From: Climacium dendroides
Taxonomy: Eukaryota > Streptophyta > Bryopsida > Hypnales > Climaciaceae
Direction of reading: 5' to 3'
Assembly: GCA_950106755.1 (NCBI GenBank)
Contig: OX467082.1
Location: forward strand, 19,716,001 to 19,780,000
Length of the DNA stretch: 64,000 nucleotides
Positions 24,137 to 35,647 of this stretch are shown here, in pieces (the stretch's first letter is position 1; each line of letters begins with the position of its first letter). The notes under the pieces were generated by a model. The model was given only the letters and a program-made list of their open reading frames with translations. It was not told the DNA's origin and ran no database searches. The position numbers and the translations under genes are program-made.

Positions 24137-25239
24137 CTATGTGCATATGATTTTCGTAAATTGAATATAATGTAGGTCTTTACCAATTTTTGCCTTCAAG
24201 TTTTCTAAGTAGAAAATACAACCTAAAAGAATATTGTTATATAGAAATCCATCCAAATCAAAAGACATTGAGTCGTCAAACAATGTTCAATAGAATCAAT
24301 CAATATAATCAATCAACTTTTGTGTTTATACAAGACAGATCATTTTGAGATTTTCAAAATATTATAGATGATTTTGTTTTCCAATCTTTTTATAAACATT
24401 TACTTAGATAGTTGGAAAGTATTAATCTTCTATTGAATTCACAAACTTATTTTTATATTCTTGCAAATATACTAAATTCATTAAATATTATACATGTCTC
24501 ATCATTATCAATCTTATTGAAGAAGTGTCTAACTGTGCATTCAATTGTAAAAACAAATTGTGTCTTATAATTCAAAGTTTTATAATTAATTCACATTCAT
24601 TGCATTTATACTATCTTTAAATTATTATTTTTCAAACATAACAATGCCACTTTTAGCGCTTTTTTGCAAAATAAAGTCTATAGGTACCAAGTGTAATCAA
24701 TCAAAATATGCAAAAATAAACAAAAATGATTTTAAATGAAATTTTGTAATTAAATTGATCAAGTACCTCATATACAAATGAGGGTATTTTCATTCAAAAG
24801 ATATATTAAATTTGACAAATTGGAAGTTGTAATATTGTAGATTTTTATGTTCATTAATACGTATATAAGATCTATTTTATTTTTTGTTGTATTAATGCTA
24901 CTATAGACCAAATTAGATACCCAAATATCAAATATCTTAAAAACACTAAGCCAAATATGATGAGAGAATTTCCACCATATGGATTGCAAGATATTAGCAT
25001 TTGAAACGACACCAAAAAATTTTGGAGCCTTGCAAAAATCCAAGCAACTTTACTTTACAAGGTCACATTTATACGAAAAATGTCAAAAATGTTGATAACT
25101 CTTTCAATTCATTCTTCTAGGTAAGTTGGCTACATACTTGAAAATTTTCAAATGATTTGAAACTGTACACCATATAGGAAAAAAACAATAAGTAGAAAGA
25201 AACAAAAAAGTAGTCAGAGAATGATTTATAATAGTAAAT
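24137..25239. other. AT-rich DNA, nothing recognised
   Basis: Only short frames without family resemblance. Parts after about 25100 may belong to the inverted repeat that follows. Confidence 0.4.
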
Positions 25240-27275
25240 TGTTAAGAAATTAGTTATGGTTCTGAAAAATACCAGTCCCAATGGTTTTAATGTTGTAATA
25301 AACAATCCACATCCATGTTTTTCTATTTTTTCAAAAATATTGAAAATTGAATTACAAAAGGACTTCAAAGTTTTATTTGATAGTAGAGATTCCATAACCA
25401 CCCATAAACTAAAACTCTCAAGTATTTTTCATCTCATTAATCAAAATGGAATGATTCAAAACTTTCCACGTATATAAATGTAGAGAACCAATTTCAAATT
25501 TTTGTTTCTAAAAGAATTTTTTGAGCTCCCCAAAGATCAATGAAAATTATATATCATATAATAACTTTTTAACCACATAGTCAAAAGTTATAAAAATTGT
25601 TGGGCCTTCATGCTACTTCTTGAGCACATCCTGTATGAAAATCTAAAAGAAAAATCTAAAAATTCCGTATGTAGTGAACTACCTAAAATCACTATATTGC
25701 CAAAAAATGGTGTTTGGTCCTTTAGAAATTATTGCTATTTATATATACATATATACGTATACATTATAAATTATTGAGTCTCGTCCTAACCATTGGTTGG
25801 ATTATTAAAAAAATTATTCCAACAAATGATAAAAAAAATCAATGTAATTTTATATACACATTATACTTTAAAGTATCACAGTCAATAATTTTAATCTTTC
25901 AATAAAAAATTTGAAAAAAAATCAAAGATCTACACAAATAGTTTTTTCATACACTAAACTTGTAAAAAATTATCAATCAATTGTCTTGAGCAAGCACAGT
26001 AAATTGAACAAGAATGCTCCTTAAATATGCAGTTATCATATAAATTTTAGTCGAAACTATGAATGTATAGGCAAATGATTTTTCATTGAAATTTTCACAC
26101 AACATGTGCCCAAGGAGTAGCTTTGAGGCCCAACAATTTTCATAACTTTTGACTACATGGTTAAAAAGTTATTGTATGATAATTACGTAGTTTTCTTTGT
26201 TCGACGGGCAATCTGGGTAGAAAAAAAATTCTTCAAAAATCACTTTTAAAAAAAAAAAAATTTGAAATTGGTTTTTTAGATTTATTTATACATGCATATC
26301 TTTGACTCATTTCATTTTGATTAATGAGATGAAAGTTATGAGGAGTTTTAGTTGTGGGTAGTTTGAAGGTAGTTATGAAATCCTTACTCTAAAATAAACT
26401 ACAAAGTCCTTTATTTAACTCGACTTTTAATATTTTTGAAAAAAAATAAAATTCATGGATGGGTGATTGCAAGAAACACTTGTACTATTTGTTGCGTTTT
26501 TCATAGTACTCATTAAATTTTTTAGGAGTACTTTAAAATTAGAAAACTAATTTTTAAAAAATCTTAAAAATATGATTTATGTATATACCTCTAAAATGAA
26601 GGTTTTCACCGAATGAAATGTGTAGGAAAATTCTCTAAGTAGGAGAACTTGAAAAGTGCCAAATCTCAAGAAAATAGGACCTTTGATTCAAAATTAGTTA
26701 CAAATAGTAAAAATAAGTAAATACAAAAAATAACAAGTGGAAATTTTTAAGAACTTTATGAAGATGGTCATTCACCAAAAAACTTACGAAAATAATATTT
26801 TATACGTTTCAAAATGCAAGCAGACGGAAGCTCTCTTCATAGACTTCTACACCACACAAAATTAATTATTTTTAAAAACCCTTCGGTGAAAAGTTGTATT
26901 TATATGTAAGGAAGAACTCCATATAATTTTCTTGATGTAGGGTATATGAAAAAGGTACTCAAAAGTACTAAAACCCTCCAAATTGGCAAGTGTGACATTT
27001 ATTTCGGGCCTATTTTTGGATAGTAAATTATTTTTGAAAATTACCAAAAAATCAAGGAAGTTGTAGGATAGTCACGAGTACCTTCCTTGTAAATCTTAAG
27101 TCATTCAAAGTTAAAACACAAAAGTTATGGCCAAAAAACAACTCAGCCCGCAACGTGTGACAGAAAATAGTACAAGTGTTTCTTGCAATCATCCGGATGT
27201 CGATTGTTTATTAAAACATTACAACCATTGGGATTGGCATTTTTCAATTTCATTAATAAATTGGTAACAATTTTG
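25240..27275. repeat. Large imperfect inverted repeat centred near 25.86 kb
   Basis: The left arm (25240-25640) returns inverted in the right arm (26095-26464, continued at 27191-27275). Matching blocks include AACTTTTTAACCACATAGTCAAAAG with its complement near 26150, ATCTCATTAATCAAAATGGA with its complement near 26315, and CCAATGGTTTTAATGTTGTAATAAACAATCC (in part) with its complement near 27200-27230. The right arm is interrupted by the 726-bp element at 26465. No coding capacity; likely a foldback or MITE-like element. Confidence 0.7.
26465..27190. mobile_element. 726-bp MITE inserted in the inverted repeat
   Basis: Perfect 26-base terminal inverted repeats start GATTGCAAGAAACACTTGT. The uninterrupted sequence of the opposite arm (about 25290-25330) shows what the target looked like, so the insertion is visible by comparison. 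Flanking GGATG on both sides suggests a target duplication of about 8-10 bases with mutations, Mutator-like, but this is not clean. No coding capacity. Confidence 0.8.
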
Positions 27276-27294
27276 TATTTTGAGTTCCCGAGCT

Positions 27295-27400
27295 GTGACA
27301 TGTGAGTTTCCGAGTTTCAAATGCCGTGGTTTCCGAGTTGATCTGAGTTGTGAATTTCCGAGCTTTGACCAGTGAGTTTCCGAGTTTCAGGTTCCTGTTT
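27295..27400 (+). repeat. GTTTCCGAGTTT short repeats
   Basis: The motif (G)AGTTTCCGAG(TTT) occurs about five times within 100 bases, just before a GC-richer stretch that precedes the plus-strand unknown gene. It may be a promoter element or an element end. Confidence 0.5.
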
Positions 27401-28041
27401 CAAATGTTGTGAGCAATTCTGAAAAGTTTGTTTTGTTTCTAAAAATCACAACGGCTTCATGGTGTCGGCGACGTGCAGCAAGCGATTTCCAAACGTGTTC
27501 AACTTTCTTGGTATGTGGTCAATTGCCTTAGGGTTTGTCAGTTTGGATTCCATTTCCACTTTTGTGTGCATGACTGCAATAGTTTGAGTAGATTTTGTTT
27601 TGTTTGTACTTCGATTTGTGTATACGTTGGTGGATCTGGCATTTGGTTGTGTGTTCATTTTGATTAAGTGAGTTTCATAATGTAGATCCTTAGTGAGCAT
27701 ATGTGGTTTCATTGTTTGCATTGTTAGTGAGTAATGTGGTTTAGCATCCTAGAGTGTACGTGGTTTCATAACGTGCAGTATTAGCTTCAAATTGTATCTT
27801 TTGTTCTCAAGTATTTGGCTCTTTGTTTCCACATTTCAGATTGTTGGGATTTGAAACCTGGAAGTCTGTTTCATCTTGAGTGAGTGCCAAGGACGATTGC
27901 GTTTCATTCGTGATTGCATTTCCAACCTCAGAAACTACTCGGATAAGTGGATAACCAGGTAAATGACTTGTATCTTTATAATTAAATTCCAGTAGAATGT
28001 GGAAGCAGTGGTCCCAACTTGCTTCCCTACACTGCCAAAAA
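27401..28041 (+). other. Possible promoter/leader of the plus-strand unknown gene
   Basis: This stretch is less AT-rich than its surroundings and has T-rich, intron-like parts. It precedes the second palindrome cluster and the long plus-strand reading frame. Short frames on both strands are not family-like. Calling it a leader is inference from position. Confidence 0.3.
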
Positions 28042-29045
28042 TTTAACTCGATCATAGTTTAACTCGAACCATGTACATTTCTAAATCATGAACATAAAGT
28101 TATAGAAAAACCACTAACATGACTTTAACTTGACTTGAGTCAAAAGCGACCCCAAAAAATAAAGACATTTAACTCGGGTCGAATTAAAATGTCAATACAC
28201 ATCGACGTGAATTCAAGATGAAAACAGATGATACACAACTTGAGACAAATAGTAAACACAACAACGGAGGACATAGAGATCCCAAAAGAAGGTTTTAACT
28301 CAGTTCGAGTTAAAACGCCATTGCCAACTTAGGATGATTAACTCGAACTGAGTTAAAACCTCCGTACTCGAAGAACAGAAAACCAACTCGGTTTGAGATA
28401 AACCATGTGAAGCCTTTGAAAGACAGACATGCTAAGGTCACCATCAAGTGAACATTTAACTTGACTTAAGTTAAATGCACCTAAGGACATCAAAACTGAA
28501 TACCAACAACATTTCTAGTAAATGACTCCGCAACTAAAACGCAAGGATCGTAGAGAAAATGGTCGCTATCCCAAAGGGCATTTAACTCAAGTCGAGTTAA
28601 AGTTTTGTTTGTAGGATAAGGAACTCATTTCAATAATAGAACTACGATAAAATAACCAGAAAAAGCATAGTCCAATAATTCAATATGAACGATGTCGCCA
28701 CTAGGAGAATCATAGTTGATTTAACTCAAATCGAGTTAAACCAATACCAGCAAGTTGACAAGGTACACTAGCTAAAAATTTAAAGGCCGGGTAATTATAT
28801 AGATGCCGTAATCAAAATAAAAACAATCAATGAATAAGAACAAACTACCGACTGGGGATGCAACCGTACAAGTGGTACTCTCAGAGAAGCTGAGTTTAAC
28901 TTGGATCAAGTTAAGTGAGACAAAAAACAACAGACTATCATGAAGCCCTCAATATATAATTGTACCATCTGTGTATCTATGGATAGGTAACGTAATCCCA
29001 ATACAACAACACTAGGAGAATGTTTTTAACTCGACTCAAGTTAAA
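28042..29045. repeat. Palindrome cluster 2 (about 12 copies)
   Basis: About twelve copies of the TTAACTCGA-N-TCGAGTTAA palindrome, for example near 28042, 28167, 28293, 28335, 28455, 28580, 28720, 28893 and 29025. They lie in otherwise non-repetitive sequence directly upstream of the long plus-strand gene. Spacing is about 40-160 bases. Many changes are compensated on the opposite arm (for example TTAACTCAGTTCGAGTTAA with TTAACTCGAACTGAGTTAA). Confidence 0.85.
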
Positions 29046-30507
29046 CTTTGCTACATGACATCTTGCAAATATGGAATCCCAAGTGAGAGGGCTCGAGGTC
29101 TACTTGAAGCAATTCAAAATTCTTGACGACAATAAGGAGGAATACGGGGAAGCTGACATGTTAGGTAAATGCTGGGAGTGGAAGGATCCAAAAGAGGTCG
29201 ACTATTGGATGCTTGCCCTCGTCCCTATGAATAAGAACCTATCTTTCAGGACAAAGTACAAAAAGGTCGAGGATAACTTGCCAGTGACTTTGACAGAGGT
29301 AGTCCAGAAGGTTACGATTGGATTGAATGGTCTGATCTTCATATGCTGTAAGACGGCGGATCCTGATCAGACCGAAGAGTACATCTTCTCGTACGTAGTC
29401 AACAATCAAAAGATAACATTCTCTATATCCACGTACTACCAAACATTGCAAAATACAAACTACTAGGAGCTGTAGAAGGATATTGAGCTACACTTGAAGG
29501 CGAATCGGTGGAAAGTAAAGGATGGGGGGCCACTAAAGTCAGTTACGCTGGCATCTAGGGTGAATGCGCTTATCAAGGGATTTGACCACATGAAGCTGTC
29601 ATTGGAAAATAAATCTCAACGAATGAAGCCGATTACCCTTACCAGAGATTACAGCAGTTAGGGCGGAAGCCAAGGATCTCTCGTCATGGCTACTCTTGAG
29701 ACTGGGAGAAGCTACACACGCATGAAACAAACGGAGCAATTCAATCGCGGTGATCTATCAAAGACGCCACCCACGGCTCTACAAACTTGAAGCAAGAAAA
29801 AATCGGGCAAGAACTTGTTGGTTCCCAAAAATAGCCTAGCCTCGGAGATTGTAGACATTCCTCAGAACCTCGGCAGCAACGTGAAGGAAATTGACTACGA
29901 GGAGGCCTGCCAATAATATTCCGAATATTGGTCTATGTGCACGAATTCATACATTCCCACAATAGGATCAAAATTTGAGATTTTAATAAAGCAACTAGAG
30001 AAGCCGCCTCAGAACCTTAACATCCATGAGATGGAAGAGCAAGGTGTGATGAAGACTCTTAACTTCCTCCTGAATATGCTTGACCCAGACAAGAAGATGA
30101 CACTCTGCGCATATCCCTAGGCGATAACGAGGAAGCCAAAGGAGTTCGCAGAAGTACAGGCAGGAAAATTCTAGATGCTCAGTGGGCTGTATTGCGTAAC
30201 CGCCTCAAAAAAAATTCAAAAGATGTCCGACATCCCCAAAGACAAAAAGGCAAAATTCAAGACGTGGGAATGCTTCATCGTCTAGAACAAGGATGATGGT
30301 ATCATCCATAAAATCTTGGTGTACTATAATCACGTCAATCATTTCCAGAATTTCATGCCAACGTGGGCGACCAACATTCTTGCGTCCAGGTACATCTTGA
30401 CAAGCATGGGGAGTCCAGCGCCACTAAGGGAGCTCACGGAGTTGGAGAAGATGCTATCCACTAGAAAAAAGTCTAAGATAGATAGAAATAATCAGAGGTT
30501 GTTCGCG

Positions 30508-30643
30508 GTAAGTATAGCCACTTTACCTCGGTTTGAGTTAACAAACATAGGATTTGGTGTTGTCCATTGATATCCACAATTTATCTCGCATCCAATGAAG
30601 GTTCTACAGTGACCTAACTAATTCTATCGCATTGATTCTGTAG
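30508..30643 (+). other. Intron 1 of the unknown gene, with a half palindrome
   Basis: GTAAGTATAG at the donor and TTCTGTAG at the acceptor. The reading frame continues exactly across. It contains CTCGGTTTGAGTTAAC, a decayed palindrome copy. Confidence 0.75.
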
Positions 30644-31996
30644 GAATTCAAAACTGCCATCAAGTTGAGGTTCTCAATAATCGACATCAGAAAGAACCAA
30701 GGCTTCTTGGAGAAGAAGAATCAGAGAGACATTGACATCCACAACGAGATCAAGCTCATAACGGCTTCTCAGGACGTTTATGATCTCTGGGCTGAAGTGA
30801 TATCTAGCCAGTCCCAGGGGGAACTCATTGACCCAGATTCGTTAATGAAGTTCAAGGACTATAAGGGCTGGGACTCAGTCAAGGATGGTGTCATGCCCCG
30901 AGAATTCTTCAAGTGGATTGGGAACATCACTGAGAAGGACCTCAAGAGACTCGCCTTGCATTTGTTGAACAGGACGCCTTGACGGACATATAGGTACCCG
31001 AAGGTTACCATGAAGGCCTCGAAGTCAGAGCTCCCTGATTGCTACACTGCTAAGGACTAGCTAGAGAGGACAAAGAAGAAAGCTGCTGTTCGGATCCAAC
31101 TTCACCACCTCAATTCCAAGTTAAAACTATTTGATAACAATGGGAACTTCAGGAGGAAGGCTTGGAAGGACTTCAAGCATGTATATAACGTCAATAAGGC
31201 CACCAAGAACATGCTCCTGACAGGACTAGGAGAGACCTTTTTCAGCCAGTCCAAGTTGCCCGCCAACAAGAAAAAGACCCTTGAGGAACTCTTTCTTGTC
31301 GCAAAGGAGTTCTTTAAGGTCTTCTTGGAGAGCAAGGGGAGGTTCGTCAATCTGGAGGCAAGGGCATTCTATAGGCCCTACAAACAAAATGACGACGAGC
31401 TCAGAGATTGGGATGCCAATGTGTGGGACAATTCTGTGAGCTCTGGAATCGAGATGGCGATAATAGACTTCAAGAACATCCCGGGCATCGTCTACAAGGG
31501 TGCAAGCGGAACAGATGCTTTCTATTTCGACAAGTTCATGTCTATTCTTGAAGATGATCGGGACACTCAGTTCACCGATCCAAAAGTATGGCTGTGGATA
31601 GCAGGAGAAAAGGAGGTCAAGTTAGAGCTGCAAGGGTTCATCAGGACGTCTAAGTTTGGGAAGGCCTACTTCGTGCGCTACGCAGATTCTCTTCCGTCCC
31701 ATTTCAAGCGCACTGGAGACATCCTAGAGAGGAGCAGTCGTGCAAAGGATCATGTTCAGCTTCTCTTCCTGATGAAGAACGAGGCAGAAATTAAGAATCG
31801 CCAAATTCCAAAGAGATTCGTTGTCCCCGTGAAATCCCACTACAACACGAGGAGGCAAACCCTCGAGGTGGAGTACAAGATCTATGACACTGAACTCCAA
31901 ATGGAGTTCTATTTGAGCATGTTGGGCCTGTTTTTGTTGCCAAGGGATAGAGTGCTCACATTTTTTGTAGGAGGAAAAGTTGTATGTGCTGCAGAG

Positions 31997-32224
31997 GTAA
32001 GTAGATTTTTTAGATGATTTTATATGGAGGTTCACAGGAATTCTCTATATAACTCCCTCCCTTTAACTCAAGTTGAATTAAACTTCTCGTTCTATTTGAT
32101 CTTCTACCTATCTTGTCATTAGATCACTATCTTGTTGTTCACAAGAAATGTATGAAAACTCCTTCCCTTTAACTTGAGTTGAGTTAATGGTCCTATTCTA
32201 ACTGAACTTCTCTGTGTCCTACAG
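31997..32224 (+). other. Intron 2 of the unknown gene, with two palindromes
   Basis: Donor GTAAGTAG, acceptor TCCTACAG. Two palindrome copies at 32062-32082 and 32168-32188 lie inside, in two similar sub-repeats that both run CCTTT-AACT...TTGAGTT-AA-...-CTTCT. Confidence 0.8.
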
Positions 32225-33022
32225 ATGCTATCATTAGATCATTTTGTTGTGGGAGACAACCTCAAGAAAGAAGAATTCCTCACATTGTGCGTGGAGTTGT
32301 AAAATATGGACAAGGATGACTTCTTTGAATCCATATACTTCATGGATGAGCAGGAGTTCAAGGAAAACATAGGGAGAGGAGCATCAATTTCCTGTGGAAA
32401 AGGAACATCAGTCTCCGCAAAGAGGAAGGAGCCAATGGATGAGGATCTCAAAATTTTAGAATGGGATCCGGGAGAGGATGCTATGAACATCGCTGGTGAC
32501 ACTAAGGATGCTGCGGGACATTGGACTAATCCAGTTGAAGTTGCCCTGGAATTCTTCCCAAGGGCAGGTGTTGGATCGATTGTGGCTCTAGAGAGCAACG
32601 ACATGAGGGGGTCGTCTAGTTTGTCTGCCCCAAATTAGATGCCAATTTTGCGTCCGTGGGGGGAATAGAAGAAGAAACGGACCCCTTCAATGCCGCCGGT
32701 TCCAATTGATCAGCAATGGATCTTGAACCTCATCGAGAAGAACAATGAGGAACAAGCCAGGGCGGAGGCGGAGAAACGCGAAGCACAGAGGGAGGAAATG
32801 AAGCAGGTTCATCTCGATACGTAGGACATGATGAGGGAGTTCATGGCATCCATGACTGTCACCATGTCCAATGTAGCGGCGAATACTCTCAATGCATTGT
32901 TGTATGCAAGGCCGATGATGGCGTTGGAGCCTTCAAAATGTCCCCACAGTTGCTGCTTTCCAACCACCCGCAAAGGTCAACTGATAGTGCTAGATAGGTA
33001 CACACTCCGTCGGCCAACATAA

Positions 33023-33426
33023 TTGGTGGGGCGGGCACATCGGAGAATTTTCTGGCGCAAGTGTCACCTAGTTCTATACCAAGTTGAGTCTGCGCCGAGT
33101 GACGACATGTTGGACAGGGATCCATCCACGGTAGGTGATGCAGGGTCGATGCTTCATCTAAGACTGTCGACAAGGAGGCCGCAAAGCAGGACTCAATGGA
33201 TGGAAGAGGGGCCGAGCAGTCACACGGCCTTGTGACTGGTATTCCTCCATATTGTTCCCTGTGACTCTCTCAGCCCCTTTCTTAACTCGATTTGAGACTT
33301 TGAGTTAAAGAATTTTTTCCATAGGTTTGTAGTCAGAATAGTACAATTATGAGTAGATAGGCTTAGTTTCCATAGGCCATTGTGTACATTGTAGCATTAC
33401 TCTCGTATTGAGAGAATGAAATAAAA
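33023..33426 (+). other. 3' flank of the unknown gene
   Basis: Contains a further palindrome-like TTAACTCGATTTGAG..TTGAGTTAAAG (33281-33309) and an AATGAAATAAAATTG polyadenylation-signal-like stretch near 33414-33428. Open frames here are shadows. Confidence 0.45.
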
Positions 33427-33738
33427 TTGATCTCTTATATGTCATTCTTTGGTGTGAATTTTGCAATCTCAAAAACCATGTTTGTGGAAATCCCTCCTGT
33501 CCACATTTCGTACAATGTTGTTGTGATCGACGTGATTAAGCCTCGCGTGGTGGATTCGGAGCCAGAGACGTGTCTTCCATCTCCCCAAGTGGAGAGGGTC
33601 GACCATGATGTTCTTCAATTTCATGAAGGCATGCCCGATGAGGCACCTCCTGTGATGGGAGCTTCTTTAGAGGAGGGGGAGGAACCCAAGGTGTCATCCT
33701 TGGTTCCATTAGCGGAAGTGCCAGTATGCTCTTTATGA
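33427..33738 (+). pseudogene. Unrecognised 103-codon frame before the phosphatase remnant
   Basis: Acidic, Pro/Glu/Val-rich, with no recognised family. It could be an N-terminal region of the phosphatase-like pseudogene or of another captured gene. An intron-like T-rich stretch (33739-33969) separates it from the phosphatase domain. Confidence 0.3.
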
Positions 33739-33969
33739 TGTGTATATTAGTATACATCTCATAGTATTTGTCTGTTCCATGCTTTCCAAATCTTTTTTTT
33801 CTCTTTGGTCGATGTGGTCGATAGTCTAATAGGCATGTCTGCAGTATTTGCATCATCGTCCGCATCAATTTAATTTGCACTGTGTCACTGTTCGTCATGA
33901 GTAGGATAGCAGTGAGAGAAGTCCAACTAAAGGGCAAATTTGTAGCCCATTCACATCCAAGTCGGCTTT

Positions 33970-34587
33970 TTGCTGAATGTCATCTTGGATCTAAGTGGGC
34001 TACTCTACGTTTGTGACGTTGTGAGGTATCACATTAAAGAAAGGAGATTCTACTCCCCCGATGAGGTAGTTCCTAGAGTAGAAGACGTCACCATGGAAAT
34101 AAGCAGGGTCACTATTCGACCTCACGTGAAGAGGTTCCTGCATGAACTATCCTCCATTGCAAACATCATGGTATGGAGCTCAATGTCTAGGTCGTTTGCC
34201 TAGAGCATTTCCAACTACCTTTTTCGTGGCCTAGACCTTCCCTTGTATGTTCTAGGTTAAGAACAATGTAGCATCATAAAGCGCAATGGGAGAGATGGGA
34301 AGCTAGTCAACTTCAAGTTTCTAGGGTTCAGCAAGGACCTATAATTGAAACCATTGGAGAAGTTGTACAATTTGGAGGATTCAATCTTCACCATGGATAA
34401 CACTATTATAGTGGACGACAGTCCGGAGAAGCACTTCATAAACTACCCAACAAGTGTGGTGCTCTTTCATCCATGGTCGTTTGAAGGACTTGGTACAAGT
34501 GATAAAATCCTCATTCTTAAACTTCTTCCATGGATTAGAAGGTTGTATATGGAAAGGCCTGTAGAATTATACCCCTTCCATAGATAA
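33970..34587 (+). pseudogene. FCP1/NIF-type HAD phosphatase domain, decayed
   Basis: One frame of 206 codons with stops at about 34201, 34258 and 34342, no frameshift. Motif order fits the FCP1-like (NLI-interacting factor) phosphatase domain: LDLSGLLYVC at the start, where the catalytic DxD is already DLSG; RPHVKRFLHELSSIANIMVWSSM; and TMDNTIIVDDSPEKH with the paired aspartates. These enzymes remove phosphate from serine in proteins such as the RNA polymerase II tail. The first Asp motif being non-canonical suggests it descends from a plant subgroup or was inactive. Its place within mobile DNA suggests gene-fragment capture. Confidence 0.75.
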
Positions 34588-34917
34588 TCATGTGGGGGAC
34601 ATCCAACTCATTTATGAATTCGGCCAATTCAAGTACAAGCAGCTTGAAAGGGCACTTAGGGTCTCTAATGATCTTTTTGATGACTAGAGTTTGTGCAATA
34701 CTCGGCCTTACATGGCTCCCCAAAAGTCTTCTGCAACATAGTGCAAAGACCTTAGGCTAGGAGAAATTTGGTTCTGAACTTGTCCACCTCCTGAGGAAAG
34801 GAGGTCGTAGGACCAATAGGGTATTGACTCCCCCTTGATTGTTTTGGAATGGAAGTGTGTGTTTAGTGTCAAAATTAGAATATGATTGCAGATTAGTGAA
34901 ACACACACTAAACACTT

Positions 34918-35274
34918 GTGTGTTGTAATACTATGTTACTTCAAATGTGGAGGAAAGTGTGTGTGACATCTATTAATTTCCTCGTTGGCTGTGGACAGCT
35001 CACTATGTTGGGAGATGGAGTTTGGCACATCATGTATTTGGTAGCCATGACTCAGTCTAGAATGGATTTTTCAGTCATGGACATAGATGACACTATTGTT
35101 GGTAGTCCTCTCAATGGTGGAAGACGCTCAAAATTAGTGCACTCTCCATCTCCTTTGAAGTCCCGTCCACAATCGATGTCCCCACGAGATGGCTTCAGAA
35201 TTAATTCTGAGGCGCAGAGAAAATTCTACAATGAAGAAATGAGTGAGCTAGTGGTTGTAGAGGTGTGTTTTTAA
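34918..35274 (+). pseudogene. Unrecognised fragment with SP-rich region
   Basis: A stretch of 118 codons with FSVMDIDDTIVGSPL followed by a Ser-Pro/Arg-rich part (SPSPLKSRPQSMSPRD). It ends at a donor-like GTGTGTTTTTAAC. No family recognised; likely an exon of another captured gene. Confidence 0.35.
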
Positions 35275-35341
35275 CAATCTTTGTCTTCTCAATCTTATTT
35301 GTCCTTAAGGTTTCTATTACTATATTTTTTGGCTGAATGTC

Positions 35342-35647
35342 TTGTATAATTTCTTGTGGCAAGTGGAGGACACAATACCCGTGTGTATTGCCAATGGTAA
35401 CAATACTATTATAGATGTGGGTCTCATAAAACATGTAGAGTGTTGTTCAATATCTGAAGACATGTTGCCTCCTTGGCCTTTTCCGTCTTGGTTGGGCAAT
35501 GCCAAACGGCAATGCAAGACATATGATGGATTGCCGACACTTCATTTTGTTCATCGTCCATGGGATGCTTGGGAACGGAAGTCCTTGAAGAAGCAAAAGC
35601 GAGAGGTTGTTTGGCAAAGATCTGCAAGTAGCAACAGATATAGTTGA
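35342..35647 (+). pseudogene. Unrecognised exon-like fragment
   Basis: A 101-codon frame starting shortly after a T-rich stretch, with WPFPSWLGNAKRQ and a basic end (RKSLKKQKREVVWQR). No family recognised. It may continue the gene fragment at 34918 after an intron, since a donor-like GT follows that fragment. Confidence 0.35.

Larger units (their letters stand above)
29071..33022 (+). pseudogene. Unknown 1,196-codon gene with two introns, riddled with stops
   Basis: Three exons, 29071-30507, 30644-31996 and 32225-33022, join in one frame. Both introns are canonical (GTAAGT...TAG and GTAAGT...CAG). There is no frameshift in about 3.6 kb, but more than a dozen in-frame stops (for example 29464, 29658, 29788, 29914, 30118, 30172, 30285, 30979, 31058, 32636). 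The first half is Lys-rich. A well kept 260-residue stretch (31211-31996) has VWLWIAGEKEVKLELQGF and RRQTLEVEYKIYD. The C-terminal part (32700-32830) is a charged coiled coil (EEQARAEAEKREAQREE). No family recognised. Both introns contain palindromes, tying the gene to the palindrome clusters. Likely the accessory gene of a large mobile element. Confidence 0.7.
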
